From the NCBI RefSeq assembly GCF_024197615.1, contig NZ_JAKUKE010000003.1, positions 851,717 through 915,716 on the forward strand: DNA of 64,000 bases, written 5' to 3'. The DNA comes from Desulfuromonas sp. KJ2020 (GTDB lineage Bacteria; Desulfobacterota; Desulfuromonadia; Desulfuromonadales; SZUA-540). The notes below the pieces were generated by a model. It had not been told where the DNA came from. It worked only from the letters and a program-made list of their open reading frames with translations, and made no database searches. Below are positions 1 to 11,130 of the stretch, piece after piece. Positions within the stretch are counted from its first letter, which is position 1. Each line of letters begins with the position of its first letter. The translations under genes and the position numbers were made by a program.

Positions 1-302
1 GCCACCGCCGTGTTGAGTGCCGTCTGTCCACCCAGAGTGGGCAGAACGGCGTCGGGGCGCTCCTTCTCGATGATGCGCGCTAAAGCTTCCGGCGTCACGG
101 GCTCAACATAAGTACGGTCGGCAAAACCCGGGTCGGTCATGATGGTCGCCGGATTGGAGTTGAGAAGAACGACGGTGTATCCCTCCTCCTTGAGCGCCTT
201 GCAGGCCTGAGTGCCGGAGTAGTCAAACTCACAGGCCTGTCCGATCACGATGGGACCGGCGCCGATAATGAGAATCTTCTTGATGTCTGTACGCTTGGGC
301 AT
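1..302 (-). CDS. carB: Carbamoyl-phosphate synthase large subunit, N-terminal part
   Basis: Only the first 100 codons lie in the window; the gene runs off the left edge. The translation begins [17 protein letters not shown] and continues with [10 protein letters not shown] and [11 protein letters not shown], the N-terminal carboxyphosphate-forming ATP-grasp domain of CarB. The protein uses ammonia released by CarA, bicarbonate and two ATP to make carbamoyl phosphate for pyrimidine and arginine synthesis. It follows carA by 85 bases on the same strand and is the last visible gene of the pyrimidine operon. The start at 302 fits the conserved MPKR opening of the family. Confidence 0.96.
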   Translation of the reverse strand, partial: MPKRTDIKKILIIGAGPIVIGQACEFDYSGTQACKALKEEGYTVVLLNSNPATIMTDPGFADRTYVEPVTPEALARIIEKERPDAVLPTLGGQTALNTAV

Positions 303-387
303 ATGCAAATCCGTTATGGGAAATCAGTGTTTGGTAAAATCGTAATCGGTTGTTCGCAATGAAAACAGGGGCGCCACTCGCCACGCA

Positions 388-1515
388 CTATTTGCTTTTT
401 TTCGACTGCGCCATCATGTCTACAAACCTGGTAAAAAGATACCGCGCATCGTGTGGTCCCGGAGACGCTTCGGGGTGGTACTGCACCGAAAAGGCTGGAC
501 AGGTCGCGTGCGTAAGCCCCTCCACCGTATTGTCGTTCAGATTGATATGGGTCAGTACGGCGGTGTTATTAATGGAAGCCGCATCCACAGCAAAACCGTG
601 ATTTTGCGACGTGATTTCCACCCGACCCGTTTCGTCGCGACGAACCGGCTGGTTGCCGCCCCGATGTCCGAACTTAAGCTTGTAGGTCTTGCCGCCCAGG
701 GCAATGGCCAGAAGCTGGTGACCCAGGCAGATCCCGAAAATCGGTTTTTTCCCAAGAAGCTTCCGGATATTTTCCTGGGCATAGGTGATGGGTTCAGGGT
801 CGCCCGGGCCATTGCTCAGGAAGATGCCGTCGGGATTCAGGCGGAGCACCTCTTCTGCCGCCGTGTGGGCCGGCACCACGGTAACCCGGCAGTCGGCGTC
901 AACCAGGTTGCGCAGAATGTTGCGTTTGATCCCGAAATCATAGGCCACCACATGAAATCTTGGTGAAGCACCCGCCTGGCGATAACCGGTTTCCAGGTCC
1001 CATCCCCCTTCGGTCCATTCATAGGCCTTTTGGCAGGTAACTTCTTTGACGAGATCCTTGCCAACAATCGACGGGGCCTGACGAGCCTTGGCCACGAGAC
1101 TCTCTGGATCCTGATCCAGTGAAGAAATGATGCCTGTCTGCGCCCCTTTGTCCCGAATATGTCGAACAAGAGCGCGGGTATCGATGCCCTGAATGCCGAC
1201 TATCCCATTTTCTTTCAGGTAGGCGTCAAGAGACATGGTCGAGCGCCAGTTGCTGGGCATTTCGCAGGCTTCCTTGACGACAAAGCCGGCAAGATGGGGT
1301 CGAGATGACTCGACGTCCTCGGGGTTGACGCCACAATTGCCGATAAGCGGATAGGTCATAGTGACAATTTCACCCCGGTAGGAAGGGTCCGTCAAGATTT
1401 CCTGATAACCACTCATGCTGGTATTGAAGACAACCTCTCCGCTTACCTCACCCGGCGCCCCGAATGACTTACCGCGAAAGACCCTGCCGTCGGCAAGAGC
1501 CAAAATAGCATCCAT
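388..1515 (-). CDS. carA: Carbamoyl-phosphate synthase small (glutaminase) subunit
   Basis: 375 residues, the usual CarA length. The N-terminal CPSase small-chain domain opens [15 protein letters not shown], and a class I glutamine amidotransferase domain occupies the C-terminal half. The catalytic Cys sits in GICLGHQLL and the His/Glu pair in YHPEASPGP. CarA hydrolyses glutamine and channels ammonia to CarB, encoded immediately downstream. It lies 53 bases after pyrC and is probably cotranscribed with pyrR-pyrB-pyrC under PyrR attenuation. Nothing is atypical. Confidence 0.97.
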   Translation of the reverse strand: MDAILALADGRVFRGKSFGAPGEVSGEVVFNTSMSGYQEILTDPSYRGEIVTMTYPLIGNCGVNPEDVESSRPHLAGFVVKEACEMPSNWRSTMSLDAYLKENGIVGIQGIDTRALVRHIRDKGAQTGIISSLDQDPESLVAKARQAPSIVGKDLVKEVTCQKAYEWTEGGWDLETGYRQAGASPRFHVVAYDFGIKRNILRNLVDADCRVTVVPAHTAAEEVLRLNPDGIFLSNGPGDPEPITYAQENIRKLLGKKPIFGICLGHQLLAIALGGKTYKLKFGHRGGNQPVRRDETGRVEITSQNHGFAVDAASINNTAVLTHINLNDNTVEGLTHATCPAFSVQYHPEASPGPHDARYLFTRFVDMMAQSKKSK

Positions 1516-1568
1516 AGCTGCAAAACTCCCTGGAAATAACTTTAATAAATATCCGTAACTACCCGATG

Positions 1569-2846
1569 TTATTTCTTGTGTTCAAAGGTGATTCGTCCGT
1601 TGCAAACGGTGAAAAGGACCCTCCCCTTGACATTCCAGCCGTCAAAAGGAGTATTTCTGCTCTTGGATTGAAAGCGACTGGCGTCGATAACCCACTTCTG
1701 GTCGGGATCAATAACCGTGACATCCGCCGGAGAGCCGATGCCCAGGGTGCCTCGGTTAAGGCCGAGGATGCGAGCAGGCCGGTCGGTCAAAAGCGAGATG
1801 GCCTGATTGAGCGAAAGGACCCCGTCCTCGACCAGGCGGAGGGTCAGAGGCAAGGCGGTCTCCAGACCGACAATGCCGTTGAGGGCAATATTGAACTCCA
1901 CATTTTTTTCATCGTAGTGGTGAGGAGCGTGATCGGTGGCGACAGCGTCGATGGTCCCGTCTGCCAGGCCGTCCCGAATGGCCGCCACATCATCGGCGGT
2001 GCGCAAGGGCGGATTCATCTTGGCGTTGGTGTCATAGCCGCGCACCGCTTCTTCCGTCAGGGTAAAGTGGTGAGGGGTCGCTTCGCAGGTGACGCTCACG
2101 CCACGCTTTTTGGCGGCGCGTACGATCTCGACCGAACCGCGGGTGGAAACATGCGCTACATGCAGACGAGCGCCGGTGAACTCGCAGAGCATGACCTCGC
2201 GAGCCGTGGCGGCGTCTTCAGCGACCCAGGGGATCCCCTTGAGCCCCAGTTCCGTCGCCACGAAACCTTCGTTCATGACCCCCTCCCCCACCAAAGAGAG
2301 ATCTTCGGCGTGGCTGATGATCGGCAGGCCGAAGGGGCGTGCATATTCCATGGCCCGGCGCATCAGTTCACCGCTGCCGACAGGAACCCCATCATCCGAG
2401 AGGCCGACACAGCCAGCTTCTTTGAGCTCGCCGATTTCCGACAGCGATTCCCCCTTCTGTCCCTTGGTAATGGCGCCAATAGGGAAGACATTGGCAAAGC
2501 CTTCTTCTTTGGCCTTATTGCGGATGTACAGAGTGACCGCCTTGTTGTCGTTGACGGGTTTGGTGTTGGGCATGCAGGCCACGGAGGTAAAACCCCCGGC
2601 GGCCGCGGCGCGCGTGCCGCTGACAATGTCCTCCTTGTATTCCAGGCCGGGATCGCGCAGATGGACATGCATATCCACCAGACCCGGCACGACGAGGCAA
2701 CTCTTGGCATCCAGCACACGGGCGTCGGCGTCGGCAATCTCCTTTTCGATGCGGGCAATCTTACCGTCGCGAATAAGGACATCCAGCTGCTGATCCACTT
2801 TATTGGCGGGGTCGACAACGCGACCGTTCTTGATCAATATATCCAT
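1569..2846 (-). CDS. pyrC: Dihydroorotase
   Basis: A type I (class I, about 425 residue) dihydroorotase, converting carbamoyl aspartate to dihydroorotate. The metal-binding motif [10 protein letters not shown] and the later TDHAPHH are present, as expected for the amidohydrolase superfamily. The frame is open to an upstream ATG at 2861. I chose the ATG at 2846 ([13 protein letters not shown]) because a GAGGAG ribosome binding site lies just before it and because family members start at this point. It sits between pyrB and carA in the pyrimidine operon. Confidence 0.95.
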   Translation of the reverse strand: MDILIKNGRVVDPANKVDQQLDVLIRDGKIARIEKEIADADARVLDAKSCLVVPGLVDMHVHLRDPGLEYKEDIVSGTRAAAAGGFTSVACMPNTKPVNDNKAVTLYIRNKAKEEGFANVFPIGAITKGQKGESLSEIGELKEAGCVGLSDDGVPVGSGELMRRAMEYARPFGLPIISHAEDLSLVGEGVMNEGFVATELGLKGIPWVAEDAATAREVMLCEFTGARLHVAHVSTRGSVEIVRAAKKRGVSVTCEATPHHFTLTEEAVRGYDTNAKMNPPLRTADDVAAIRDGLADGTIDAVATDHAPHHYDEKNVEFNIALNGIVGLETALPLTLRLVEDGVLSLNQAISLLTDRPARILGLNRGTLGIGSPADVTVIDPDQKWVIDASRFQSKSRNTPFDGWNVKGRVLFTVCNGRITFEHKK

Positions 2847-2886
2847 ACTCTCCTCACTCAATAGCTAAAAAATGATGGGCTGATAA

Positions 2887-3831
2887 TCAGGCTTCGGCGG
2901 CCGTTTCGGCGGTCTCGCCGCCAGAGACCAGGTACAGCAGGGCCATGCGAACCGCCACGCCGTTTTCCACCTGTTCCAGAATAACGTTCTGATCGCCATC
3001 GGCGACGATAGAGGAAATTTCCACACCGCGGTTCATGGGGCCGGGATGCATGATGATGGCGTCCTTCTTGGCGAGCTTGAGATTTTCCTTGTTCAGCCCG
3101 TAGAAGCGCGCGTATTCACGCAGAGTGGGCAGCAGCGTTTTGCCCTGACGCTCCAGCTGGATGCGCAGCATCATCACGACGTCGGCCCCGTCCAGGGCCT
3201 GATTGATATTCGTATAGACCTCGGCCCCCAGGCGCTCGATACCGGGCGGGATCATCGTGCCGGGACCGGCCAGCCGCACGGTCGCGCCCATTTTGACCAG
3301 CGCGTACAGACCGGAGCGCGCGACCCGGCTGTGGGCGATATCGCCGATGATGGCGACCTTGAGCCCCTCTATTTTTCCTTTATGCTGGCGAATGGTCAGC
3401 AGGTCAAGCAAAGCCTGGCTCGGATGCTCATGTGCCCCGTCGCCGGCATTGATCACCGAACAGTCCAGGCGTTGGGCCAGGTAGTTGGGGGCCCCAGAAG
3501 CGGAGTGTCGCATGACGATGATATCAGGATTCATGGCCTCGATGTTGCGGGCGGTATCCTCGAGGGTTTCCCCTTTGACCACGGATGAGGAACTGGCGCT
3601 GATATTGATGGTGTCAGCGGAAAGTCGCTTGCCGGCAATTTCAAAGGAGGTGCGGGTGCGGGTGCTGGCCTCGTAGAAAAGATTGACGATAGTTTTCCCC
3701 CGCAGAGTCGGCACTTTTTTAATGGCGCGGGCATTGATTTCCCGGAAACTTTCCGCCGTATCCAGAATCTGGATGATGTCTTCCCTGGAAAGCTGCTCCG
3801 TGCCCAGAATGTGTTTGTGTGGAAAAGCCAT
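2887..3831 (-). CDS. pyrB: Aspartate carbamoyltransferase catalytic subunit
   Basis: 314 residues, normal for the catalytic chain. The carbamoyl-phosphate loop STRTRTSFE, the HPSQALLD motif and HPGPMNRG near the C terminus are all intact. The enzyme condenses carbamoyl phosphate with aspartate, the committed step of pyrimidine synthesis. No pyrI regulatory subunit follows, and pyrC comes next, an arrangement typical of Geobacter-type pyr operons where control is through PyrR. It starts 17 bases after the pyrR stop codon. Confidence 0.97.
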   Translation of the reverse strand: MAFPHKHILGTEQLSREDIIQILDTAESFREINARAIKKVPTLRGKTIVNLFYEASTRTRTSFEIAGKRLSADTINISASSSSVVKGETLEDTARNIEAMNPDIIVMRHSASGAPNYLAQRLDCSVINAGDGAHEHPSQALLDLLTIRQHKGKIEGLKVAIIGDIAHSRVARSGLYALVKMGATVRLAGPGTMIPPGIERLGAEVYTNINQALDGADVVMMLRIQLERQGKTLLPTLREYARFYGLNKENLKLAKKDAIIMHPGPMNRGVEISSIVADGDQNVILEQVENGVAVRMALLYLVSGGETAETAAEA

Positions 3832-3848
3832 GACGGACCCCCTGAAAA

Positions 3849-4463
<615 letters not shown>

Positions 4464-4497
4464 TTATACACGACGAGCGTGACGCTGCTTTGCATGG

Positions 4498-4524
4498 AGC
4501 CACCTTTGCTAACCTCTCTGGATT
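4498..4524 (-). promoter_or_regulatory. PyrR RNA-binding element in the pyr leader
   Basis: Read on the minus strand this is ATCCAGAGAGGTTAGCAAAG, continuing to GTGGCT. It matches the conserved PyrR recognition loop of pyr leaders (UCCAGAGAGGYU followed by GCAAGG). It lies between the promoter and the attenuator hairpin, the standard order for PyrR attenuation. Antiterminator pairing was not folded. Confidence 0.85.
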
Positions 4525-4560
4525 AACTTAAAAGGGACGTTGTAAAACGAAATTTTTGGG

Positions 4561-4589
4561 AATCTATCAGCACCGCCCAACCAAGTCAA
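4561..4589 (-). promoter_or_regulatory. Sigma70-type promoter of the pyr operon
   Basis: Minus strand TTGACT (4589-4584) and TAGATT (4566-4561) are separated by exactly 17 bases. Transcription would start near 4554, about 30 bases before the PyrR-binding element. It lies in the short gap after lepB. Confidence 0.6.
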
Positions 4590-4616
4590 TGGTAAAGTGA
4601 CGATCGGGGCAGAATA

Positions 4617-5276
4617 TTAGTGAATAGGCCGACCGATGCGGCTCCAGCGCGGCGTGAGATCATCCCGATCCCAGGACCAGTATTTGATGAACGCCAGTCC
4701 CTTGATCGCCTCTTCGTCAACGAACCCCCAGAAGCGACTGTCGTAGGAGCGGTCACGGTTGTCCCCCATCACGAAGTACTTGCCTTCCGGCACCGTCACG
4801 GGCTTCATGAAGTCCCTGGGGCCGTATTTTTCGCCGAGGACGTCAGACTCCTTATGGATTTCCTGTGGAATGGTGTAAAGCTCGCCGTTGAGATAGACCT
4901 GCTTGTTGCGCACTTCGATCACATCCCCCGGCGTACCGATGACTCGCTTGATGAAATCCCGGCGCTGAAAATACCCCTTTTCCTTGTCTTCAGGGAATTC
5001 AAAGACGACAATGTCACCCCTCTCAGGATGCCTGATGGTCAAGAAGCGACTGTCGGTAAAAGGAATCTTGATGCCGTACAGAAATTTATTGACCAGCAGA
5101 TGGTCGCCTATAAGGAGGGTATCTTCCATTGATCCGGATGGGATCTTGAAGGCCTGGACCACGAAGGTGCGGATAAACAGGGCCAGAATGGCGGCAACGA
5201 TCAACGCCTCGGCGTATTCGCGCAGCTTGGATTTGGGCGTTTTGCCCTGCATGGAAGTGCCAGCAGATGTTGTCAT
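4617..5276 (-). CDS. lepB: Signal peptidase I
   Basis: 219 residues with one N-terminal membrane segment at about residues 22-42. The catalytic Ser is in IPSGSMEDTL (about S49) and the general base Lys in RRDFIKRVIG (about K110). The conserved box VMGDNRDRSYDSRFWGFV follows. It cleaves Sec and Tat signal peptides at the periplasmic face of the inner membrane. It follows lepA by six bases, the classic lepA-lepB operon. Confidence 0.97.
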   Translation of the reverse strand: MTTSAGTSMQGKTPKSKLREYAEALIVAAILALFIRTFVVQAFKIPSGSMEDTLLIGDHLLVNKFLYGIKIPFTDSRFLTIRHPERGDIVVFEFPEDKEKGYFQRRDFIKRVIGTPGDVIEVRNKQVYLNGELYTIPQEIHKESDVLGEKYGPRDFMKPVTVPEGKYFVMGDNRDRSYDSRFWGFVDEEAIKGLAFIKYWSWDRDDLTPRWSRIGRPIH

Positions 5277-5282
5277 AATTAT

Positions 5283-7082
5283 TTACTCTTTCACTTTCAG
5301 TATGGCCAGGAAGGCTTCCTGGGGTAACTCGACGCTACCCACCTGTTTCATCCTCTTTTTACCTTCCTTCTGTTTCTCCAGAAGCTTACGCTTCCTGGTG
5401 ATATCGCCGCCATAACATTTGGCAGTGACGTCTTTACGCAGGGCCTTGACGGTTTCCCGGGCCACAACCTTGTTGCCGATGGCCGCCTGTATGGCCACCT
5501 CGTACTGCTGGCGCGGGATGAATTCCTTCATCTTGGCAGCCAGTTCGCGCCCGCGCGACTGGGCCTTGTCCTGGTGAACAATGAGGGACAAGGCGTCAAC
5601 GGGTTCCCCGTTGATCAGAACGTTGAGGCGCACCAGCTTGCTTTCCCGATAGTCGAGGTGCTCATAGTCGAAAGAAGCATAGCCGCGGGTAATCGACTTG
5701 AGGCGGTCGTAAAAATCGAGAACGATTTCATTGAGAGGCAGTTCGTAAACCACCATGACACGATTGGCGGTCAGGTACTTGATTTCACGCTGGACTCCCC
5801 TCTTCTCTTCACACAGGGCCAGCACGGTCCCGACAAACTCATTGGGAACGTGTATCGAGGCCAGGATAAAGGGTTCCTCGATGGTCTGGATATGCTGAAC
5901 TTCGGGCAGCTTGTTGGCACTCTCGACCCGGAGAAGATCCCCCTTGACGGTTGTCACCTTGTAGACAACGGTTGGCGCCGTGGTGATCAGGTCGACGCCG
6001 AACTCGCGTTCGAGGCGCTCCTGGATAATCTCCATGTGGAGCAGGCCGAGGAAGCCGCAGCGAAAGCCGAAACCCAGAGCGAGAGAATTTTCCGGCTCGA
6101 AAGAGAAGGATGAATCATTGAGGCGAAGCTTTTCCAAGGCGTCCCGCAGTAGGTCGTAATCGGCCGTATCGATCGGGTAGAGGCCGGAGAAGACCATGGG
6201 CTTGACTTCCTTGAAGCCCGGCAAGGGCGCTGCCGCCGGCTGGTGCAGGTGGGTGACCGTATCGCCGACCTTGGCGTCCTGTACCACCTTGATACCGGCG
6301 ATCATAAAACCAACCTCGCCGGCTGACAAAGACTGCATCTCCAGGGGATGCGGCGAAAAGACCCCCAGTTTGAGGACTTCGTAGCTCTTGCGATTCGACA
6401 TGAGCTGGATCTTGTCCCCCTTTTTAAGGGTCCCTTCCATGACGCGAACGAGAATGATAACCCCCTGATAAGAATCGTACCAGGAGTCAAAGATCAGAGC
6501 CTTGAGGGGAGCGGCCTCATCGCCGGTGGGTGGTGGTATTTTCTGAACAATCTGCTCCAGGATCTCTTGGATACCAATCCCCTCCTTGGCGCTGGCTCCG
6601 ATCGCATCGCGGGTATCAAGGCCAATGATTTCTTCAATTTCTTCCTTGACGCGCTCGGGTTCGGCGCTGGGCAGATCGATTTTATTGAGTACGGGAAAAA
6701 CTTCGAGGTTCTGATCGATGGCCAGATAGACGTTGGCCAGGGTCTGCGCCTCGACGCCCTGGGAGGCGTCCACGACCAGCAGGGCCCCCTCGCAGGCGGA
6801 CAGCGAGCGGCTGACTTCGTAGGTAAAATCAACGTGACCGGGAGTGTCGATCAGGTTGAGAATATAATCCTTGCCATCCTTCGCCCTGTACTTCAGCCGC
6901 ACGGCCTGGGCCTTAATGGTGATTCCCCGCTCCCTTTCCAGGTCCATCTTGTCGAGGAACTGGGCCGTTTTTTCCCGAGCACTGAGAGTACCCGTCTCTT
7001 CAAGCAGCCGGTCGGCAAGAGTGGACTTGCCGTGGTCAATATGGGCGATTATAGAGAAATTTCGAATCAACTCTTTGTTCAT
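5283..7082 (-). CDS. lepA: Elongation factor 4 (ribosomal back-translocase GTPase)
   Basis: 599 residues, standard LepA length. GTPase motifs are AHIDHGKST (G1), DTPGHVDF (G3) and NKIDLP (G4), followed by EF-G-like domains and the LepA-specific C-terminal domain ending in the [16 protein letters not shown] stretch. The protein acts on stalled or mistranslocated ribosomes. It heads the lepA-lepB operon. Confidence 0.98.
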   Translation of the reverse strand: MNKELIRNFSIIAHIDHGKSTLADRLLEETGTLSAREKTAQFLDKMDLERERGITIKAQAVRLKYRAKDGKDYILNLIDTPGHVDFTYEVSRSLSACEGALLVVDASQGVEAQTLANVYLAIDQNLEVFPVLNKIDLPSAEPERVKEEIEEIIGLDTRDAIGASAKEGIGIQEILEQIVQKIPPPTGDEAAPLKALIFDSWYDSYQGVIILVRVMEGTLKKGDKIQLMSNRKSYEVLKLGVFSPHPLEMQSLSAGEVGFMIAGIKVVQDAKVGDTVTHLHQPAAAPLPGFKEVKPMVFSGLYPIDTADYDLLRDALEKLRLNDSSFSFEPENSLALGFGFRCGFLGLLHMEIIQERLEREFGVDLITTAPTVVYKVTTVKGDLLRVESANKLPEVQHIQTIEEPFILASIHVPNEFVGTVLALCEEKRGVQREIKYLTANRVMVVYELPLNEIVLDFYDRLKSITRGYASFDYEHLDYRESKLVRLNVLINGEPVDALSLIVHQDKAQSRGRELAAKMKEFIPRQQYEVAIQAAIGNKVVARETVKALRKDVTAKCYGGDITRKRKLLEKQKEGKKRMKQVGSVELPQEAFLAILKVKE

Positions 7083-7126
7083 AGGTCTCCGAAGATGTCC
7101 TTGGTTTGTCTTTTTTGCAAACAGGT

Positions 7127-7155
7127 AAAATATAGATTATTTCTATGTTTGTAAA
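7127..7155 (-). promoter_or_regulatory. Possible promoter of lepA-lepB
   Basis: Minus strand TTTACA (7155-7150) and TATTTT (7132-7127) lie 17 bases apart, about 45 bases before the lepA start. The match is moderate. The rest of the 7083-7316 gap is AT-rich and shows no other clear element. Confidence 0.4.
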
Positions 7156-7316
7156 GGACAAAACCCCGGGGATCAGGTGCTTGTACAGGCAAGGGTGTTC
7201 GTGTTCGTATACGGGTTTTTTCTTGATTTATCCGGGAGTCAAACGCTAAGATTAATCCCTTTCTACCCAAGAAAAATCAGGGTTTCCCCCGCCTAGCTTG
7301 CCAAAAGGAGTTTTTT

Positions 7317-9182
7317 GTGGACACAGTCAATACGCTTCTTGATTACAGCTGCCGTAAATACTTCAAGAATGTCGCCCTTCGCCAGAAGGTGGCCGGGATC
7401 TGGCAGGAAACGACCCATGCCCAACTCCTTGATTTCAGCAACCAGGTGGCCGCCGGCCTGCAGAAACGAGGTATGAAGGCGGGTTTTCACGCTGCCCTGC
7501 TGGCGCCTTCCTCACCCCAATGGGTCTGCTCCTACCTGGGAATCCTCAAGGCCGGCGGCGTCGCCGTTCCGGTCGACAAAGAATTGAAATCCTCCGAATT
7601 GAAACATATCCTTTCCGACTGCGAAGCGAAGTTGATCTTCACCTCACAGTCCTATCTTGACATGCTTCTTGATCTGAAGCTGGATCTGCCTCACCTAGAA
7701 CAAATCATTCTCATTGATGCCAGTGCGGACAAGTTTCTGCCAAACAGGGAAGCCCTGGCGGCGGTGGACGCTCTGGTGCAGGAGTGGAGAACCCTGTCGG
7801 AAGAATTCAACCTGCCCAGCGACAAGAAGACGGCTCTTGAGGCGCTTGCCAACCGGGCCCATCAGGCCCTGACCAGCAATAGGGCCGAGGAGAGTAAGGT
7901 ATCAGCAAAGATCGACATCTTCTCTCCCCTGAGCCATATCAAACAGCACCTGCTCAAAAAAGGCAAACTGCTTACCTTTGACGAACTTCTGGTCGATACG
8001 GTTCCCGAACCTTCACCACGGCAGGCCGACGATATCGCCGTCATTCTCTACACCTCAGGCACCACAGGGCGCTCCAAAGGCGCCATGCTCTGTCATGGCA
8101 ACATTGTCTCCAATATCCTCTCCCTGCAAACCGCCTTCGGCCTCGACAGCACCATCCACACCCTCTCCTTCCTGCCCATCAACCATGTCTTCGAGCAGGT
8201 ATGCGGCGTGCTGTTGCCACTCTCCGTCGGCGGCAAGATTTCCTTTGCCGAATCCCTCAAGAAACTGGGCGAGAACCTGGCCGAGGTCAAGCCGACCTTT
8301 TTCCTCGGTGTTCCCGCCGTTTATCGTCTGTTCTACGACCGCATCCTCAAGATGGTCGAAGGCAACCCGCTGTCCAAAACGCTCTTCAACCTGCCCCTGA
8401 CCCGGACCATGGTGGCCAGCAAGGTCAGGGCCCGCCTCGGCGGTGACACCATCTTCGTCAGCGGCGGCGCGGCTCTCGACCCGACCATCGCCCAGGGCTT
8501 CAAAAACCTGGGGATACAAATCTATCAGGGCTATGGCATCACCGAGACATCCCCCGTCATTTCTCTGGAGTCACCGGGAAAAACCCGAATCGGTACGGTC
8601 GGGCGTCCGCTGCAGGGGGTTGAGGTGAAAATCAACCAACCCAATGACGAAGGGGTGGGTGAAATTGTCGTACGAGGCCCCAACGTCATGAAAGGCTATT
8701 TTAAGAACACCACGGCGACCGACGAGGTCTTACAAGAGGGCTGGTATGCGACCGGCGATCTCGGCAAGATTGACGCTGAAGGGTATCTGAGTATCTGTGG
8801 ACGGGTCAAAAACCTGATTGTCACCCCCAACGGGAAAAACGTCTATCCCGAAGAGGTGGAAAACGAACTGCTGCAGAGTCCCTACATCGCCGAGGTCATG
8901 GTGTACGGACACAAGGTGGACGCCAACGCCGAAGAAGTTCACGCCAGCATCTTCCCCGATCAGGAGGCCGTGGACAATTACGCCCGCGAAAAGGGCATAT
9001 CCCCCATGAGTACGGAACAGGTTGAAAAGCTGATTCGGGAAGAAGTCCTTGAGGCGGGCAAACGCCTGGCCGATTACAAGCGGGTTAAAAAATTCACGGT
9101 GCGCGAAGACGAGTTCCCCAAAACAACCACACGAAAAATCAAACGCTTTGCGGTGGAAGCGCAAATCGCCGCCACGGAATAG
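7317..9182 (+). CDS. Long-chain acyl-CoA synthetase (AMP-forming)
   Basis: 621 residues, starting at a GTG preceded by AAGGAG at 7305-7310. The adenylate-forming motifs are YTSGTTGRSKGAM, GYGITETSP, the YATGDL box and GRVKNLIVTPNGKNVYPEE near the C-terminal hinge. It activates fatty acids to acyl-CoA through an acyl-adenylate. About 80 charged residues between roughly positions 140 and 230 are longer than in FadD and resemble the FadD15-type family. It is a single gene with its own terminator. Chain-length preference cannot be read from sequence. Confidence 0.9.
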   Translation: MDTVNTLLDYSCRKYFKNVALRQKVAGIWQETTHAQLLDFSNQVAAGLQKRGMKAGFHAALLAPSSPQWVCSYLGILKAGGVAVPVDKELKSSELKHILSDCEAKLIFTSQSYLDMLLDLKLDLPHLEQIILIDASADKFLPNREALAAVDALVQEWRTLSEEFNLPSDKKTALEALANRAHQALTSNRAEESKVSAKIDIFSPLSHIKQHLLKKGKLLTFDELLVDTVPEPSPRQADDIAVILYTSGTTGRSKGAMLCHGNIVSNILSLQTAFGLDSTIHTLSFLPINHVFEQVCGVLLPLSVGGKISFAESLKKLGENLAEVKPTFFLGVPAVYRLFYDRILKMVEGNPLSKTLFNLPLTRTMVASKVRARLGGDTIFVSGGAALDPTIAQGFKNLGIQIYQGYGITETSPVISLESPGKTRIGTVGRPLQGVEVKINQPNDEGVGEIVVRGPNVMKGYFKNTTATDEVLQEGWYATGDLGKIDAEGYLSICGRVKNLIVTPNGKNVYPEEVENELLQSPYIAEVMVYGHKVDANAEEVHASIFPDQEAVDNYAREKGISPMSTEQVEKLIREEVLEAGKRLADYKRVKKFTVREDEFPKTTTRKIKRFAVEAQIAATE

Positions 9183-9201
9183 TCGAACCAATCATGCTCT
9201 G

Positions 9202-9247
9202 AACGGCAAGTGGCCCGGCAGATATTTCTGCCGGGCCACTTGCCGTT
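9202..9247. terminator. Long terminator hairpin after the acyl-CoA synthetase
   Basis: A perfect 21-base-pair inverted repeat (AACGGCAAGTGGCCCGGCAG and its complement) with a four-base loop. It lies between convergent genes and could stop transcription from both sides, although no long T run follows. Confidence 0.7.
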
Positions 9248-9264
9248 TGCCATAGCGTCGGCCG

Positions 9265-10359
9265 TTAGGGCGCAGCGGCAAGGACCTCTCCCTCTCCCGC
9301 TTCCTTGAGCAGGGCCTCCAGGCGAACACTCCGGTCTGCTTGGGGAAGTTCGGATAGGCGGCGGCTTAACGCGTAGAACTGTCGCAAATCTCCGCCACTG
9401 CGCCGCAGCAGGGCCTCAAAGGCCGGCACATAACGGCGGTAGGTGTCGATAGAAACAAAGCGGGCATTGTTGAGATCTTTCTCGAACCAGCGGTCATATC
9501 CCCGGTAGCCTCCCCAGGCCTGCCGCAACTCTTCGTAACGATGGCGCAGGGTTTTCAGGATATCCTCCTTGCCTTGCCGCATAGCCGCCTCGGGAAGACC
9601 GGCGCCATAAAGGTCCACCAATTCCTGCCTGGTCTGCCCGATCAGAGCCAGAAAGTCCTCTTCCCGCCGGGATCTGTTGGCGTGCCATGCCTGTTCCTCC
9701 ACGGTGCCATAGGTGTCGAGCCAGCGCAGCACCCCTGCCCTTTCCACCGTTTGGGCAAAGGCTTCGTTAAAGAAGCTGTCCCCTTTGATGTACAGAAGCT
9801 GGTGAGCCAGTTCATGGAAGATAAGCCCCGCCAGGTCGGGAGCAGGATCGTTGGAGAAGGTATTGAGCAGCGGGTCGTCAAACCAGTTTAAGGTCGAGTA
9901 GGCTGCCACCCCGTAGAGATAGACATCCTTCCCCTGTTCTTGCAGCTTTTCGGCGAACCTCCGGGCTTTCTCCTGAGTGTAATAGCCTCGATAGGAGACA
10001 CAGCCCGCGAAGGGAAAACACCATTGCACCGGCGTCAGCGAGAATTCGGGCGCCGCCACGACATTCCAGACGGCATAGGGTCGCTCAAGGTCAGCATAGG
10101 AACGGTAGCTGCCATTATCCGGTAGCAAAAGCTCGCGGCTGGCGAAATCCCGAATAAGCTGACTGGTTTCCAGTTGATGTTTAAGCTGGGGCTGACAGCC
10201 GGGATCGTTAAGCACCTTTTCCACCGGTTGCCGCTTGGACAACAGCTGGAGGTGGCCTTTGGCGCAATGGACCATGTAGGGGATTTCCGTGCACGAATTG
10301 AGCAGCATAGTCATCACGGCGACAGCGAGTAAGAGGAAAAGAAAGGAGTGCTTCTTCAT
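9265..10359 (-). CDS. Predicted zinc aminopeptidase lipoprotein (COG4324-like)
   Basis: 364 residues. The N terminus is a hydrophobic signal ending in MLLNSC, a lipobox-like cleavage site, so the protein is probably envelope anchored. A zinc metallopeptidase motif HELAHQ occurs in LAGLIFHELAHQLLY, followed by NEAFAQTVE, which supplies the downstream Glu. This matches the predicted aminopeptidase family (Pfam Aminopep). The substrate is unknown. It lies three bases downstream of the class II aldolase-like gene and is probably cotranscribed with it. Confidence 0.75.
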   Translation of the reverse strand: MKKHSFLFLLLAVAVMTMLLNSCTEIPYMVHCAKGHLQLLSKRQPVEKVLNDPGCQPQLKHQLETSQLIRDFASRELLLPDNGSYRSYADLERPYAVWNVVAAPEFSLTPVQWCFPFAGCVSYRGYYTQEKARRFAEKLQEQGKDVYLYGVAAYSTLNWFDDPLLNTFSNDPAPDLAGLIFHELAHQLLYIKGDSFFNEAFAQTVERAGVLRWLDTYGTVEEQAWHANRSRREEDFLALIGQTRQELVDLYGAGLPEAAMRQGKEDILKTLRHRYEELRQAWGGYRGYDRWFEKDLNNARFVSIDTYRRYVPAFEALLRRSGGDLRQFYALSRRLSELPQADRSVRLEALLKEAGEGEVLAAAP

Positions 10360-10362
10360 AGT

Positions 10363-11004
10363 TTACAAAGCCAGCGCCCGGGCCAGGACACAGGTCAGGA
10401 TGGAACCGGCCTCAGCCAGGGTTCGACCAAAAGACAGGACGCCGTCTTCATGCCCTCCCATGACGATGATGCCCCCGGAACGCACAGCAGGATCCTGATA
10501 AAGTCGGGCCACCTCTTCCGCCATCGCCGGTGTGCCGTAAGCGGCCGCCTCGTCGGTTACGGGCAAAGCCAGTCGATGACGTTTTTGCCAGATGTCCGGC
10601 GAATGACCGTGGATGACACAATGAAGCTCGGCGTCCAAATCGTAGAGCATGGCGTGGGTCAAGGCCTCGGAGGAAGGCTTGACCGGTCCCCTGGCCACCA
10701 CTTGATTTTTCCCGCAATCGTAGGCAAACACCTGGGTGTAGTGATTCTCGTCGAGCTGGGCCAGGCCGCCTGTCTGGGTGCCGCTGATCAGAAAAGCGCG
10801 GTGCTGAGCTGGCGCCTCATAGGGGGGCAAGCGCTGACTGATATTGCCAAAACCGTAACCGCCGTAGCGATCCGATTGCTGTCCGATCAACTGCAGCTGA
10901 TAGAAAATGCGCCGCCAGGCGTTGATGTCACAGATGATCTCGCTGTCTGCAGGCGCTCCCGGTTCAAACGCCAGGTCGAATTTAATGACTCCTTCATTCT
11001 GCAT
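10363..11004 (-). CDS. Class II aldolase/adducin-domain protein
   Basis: 213 residues from the chosen ATG at 11004, which has GAGG eight bases upstream; an in-frame ATG at 11034 is possible. GYGFGNISQR, FLISGTQTG and CVIHGHSPDIW resemble the substrate and metal-binding loops of class II aldolases. The usual first metal motif HGH is present, while the second His pair is less clear. The substrate is not predictable. It forms a two-gene unit with the lipoprotein aminopeptidase. Confidence 0.7.
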   Translation of the reverse strand: MQNEGVIKFDLAFEPGAPADSEIICDINAWRRIFYQLQLIGQQSDRYGGYGFGNISQRLPPYEAPAQHRAFLISGTQTGGLAQLDENHYTQVFAYDCGKNQVVARGPVKPSSEALTHAMLYDLDAELHCVIHGHSPDIWQKRHRLALPVTDEAAAYGTPAMAEEVARLYQDPAVRSGGIIVMGGHEDGVLSFGRTLAEAGSILTCVLARALAL

Positions 11005-11130
11005 GGAGACCTCTTCATGGAAAGGTGGAACCACACCGACGCACGATTTTTCTTCTCAAGACCGCGATGGGTCTATATAATCCGCGATTCACGGTATTCA
11101 ATCATCTCGAAACACACAAGGAAAGTCAGT

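Noticed and set aside
1566-2864. A 430-codon open frame antisense to pyrC
   Set aside because: It mirrors the pyrC reading frame because of GC-biased third positions; pyrC has full dihydroorotase motifs and the antisense product matches nothing known to me.
10348-11130. Upstream extension of the yhbY frame
   Set aside because: The extension is antisense to the class II aldolase-like gene; YhbY homology begins at 11131 with its own ATG.
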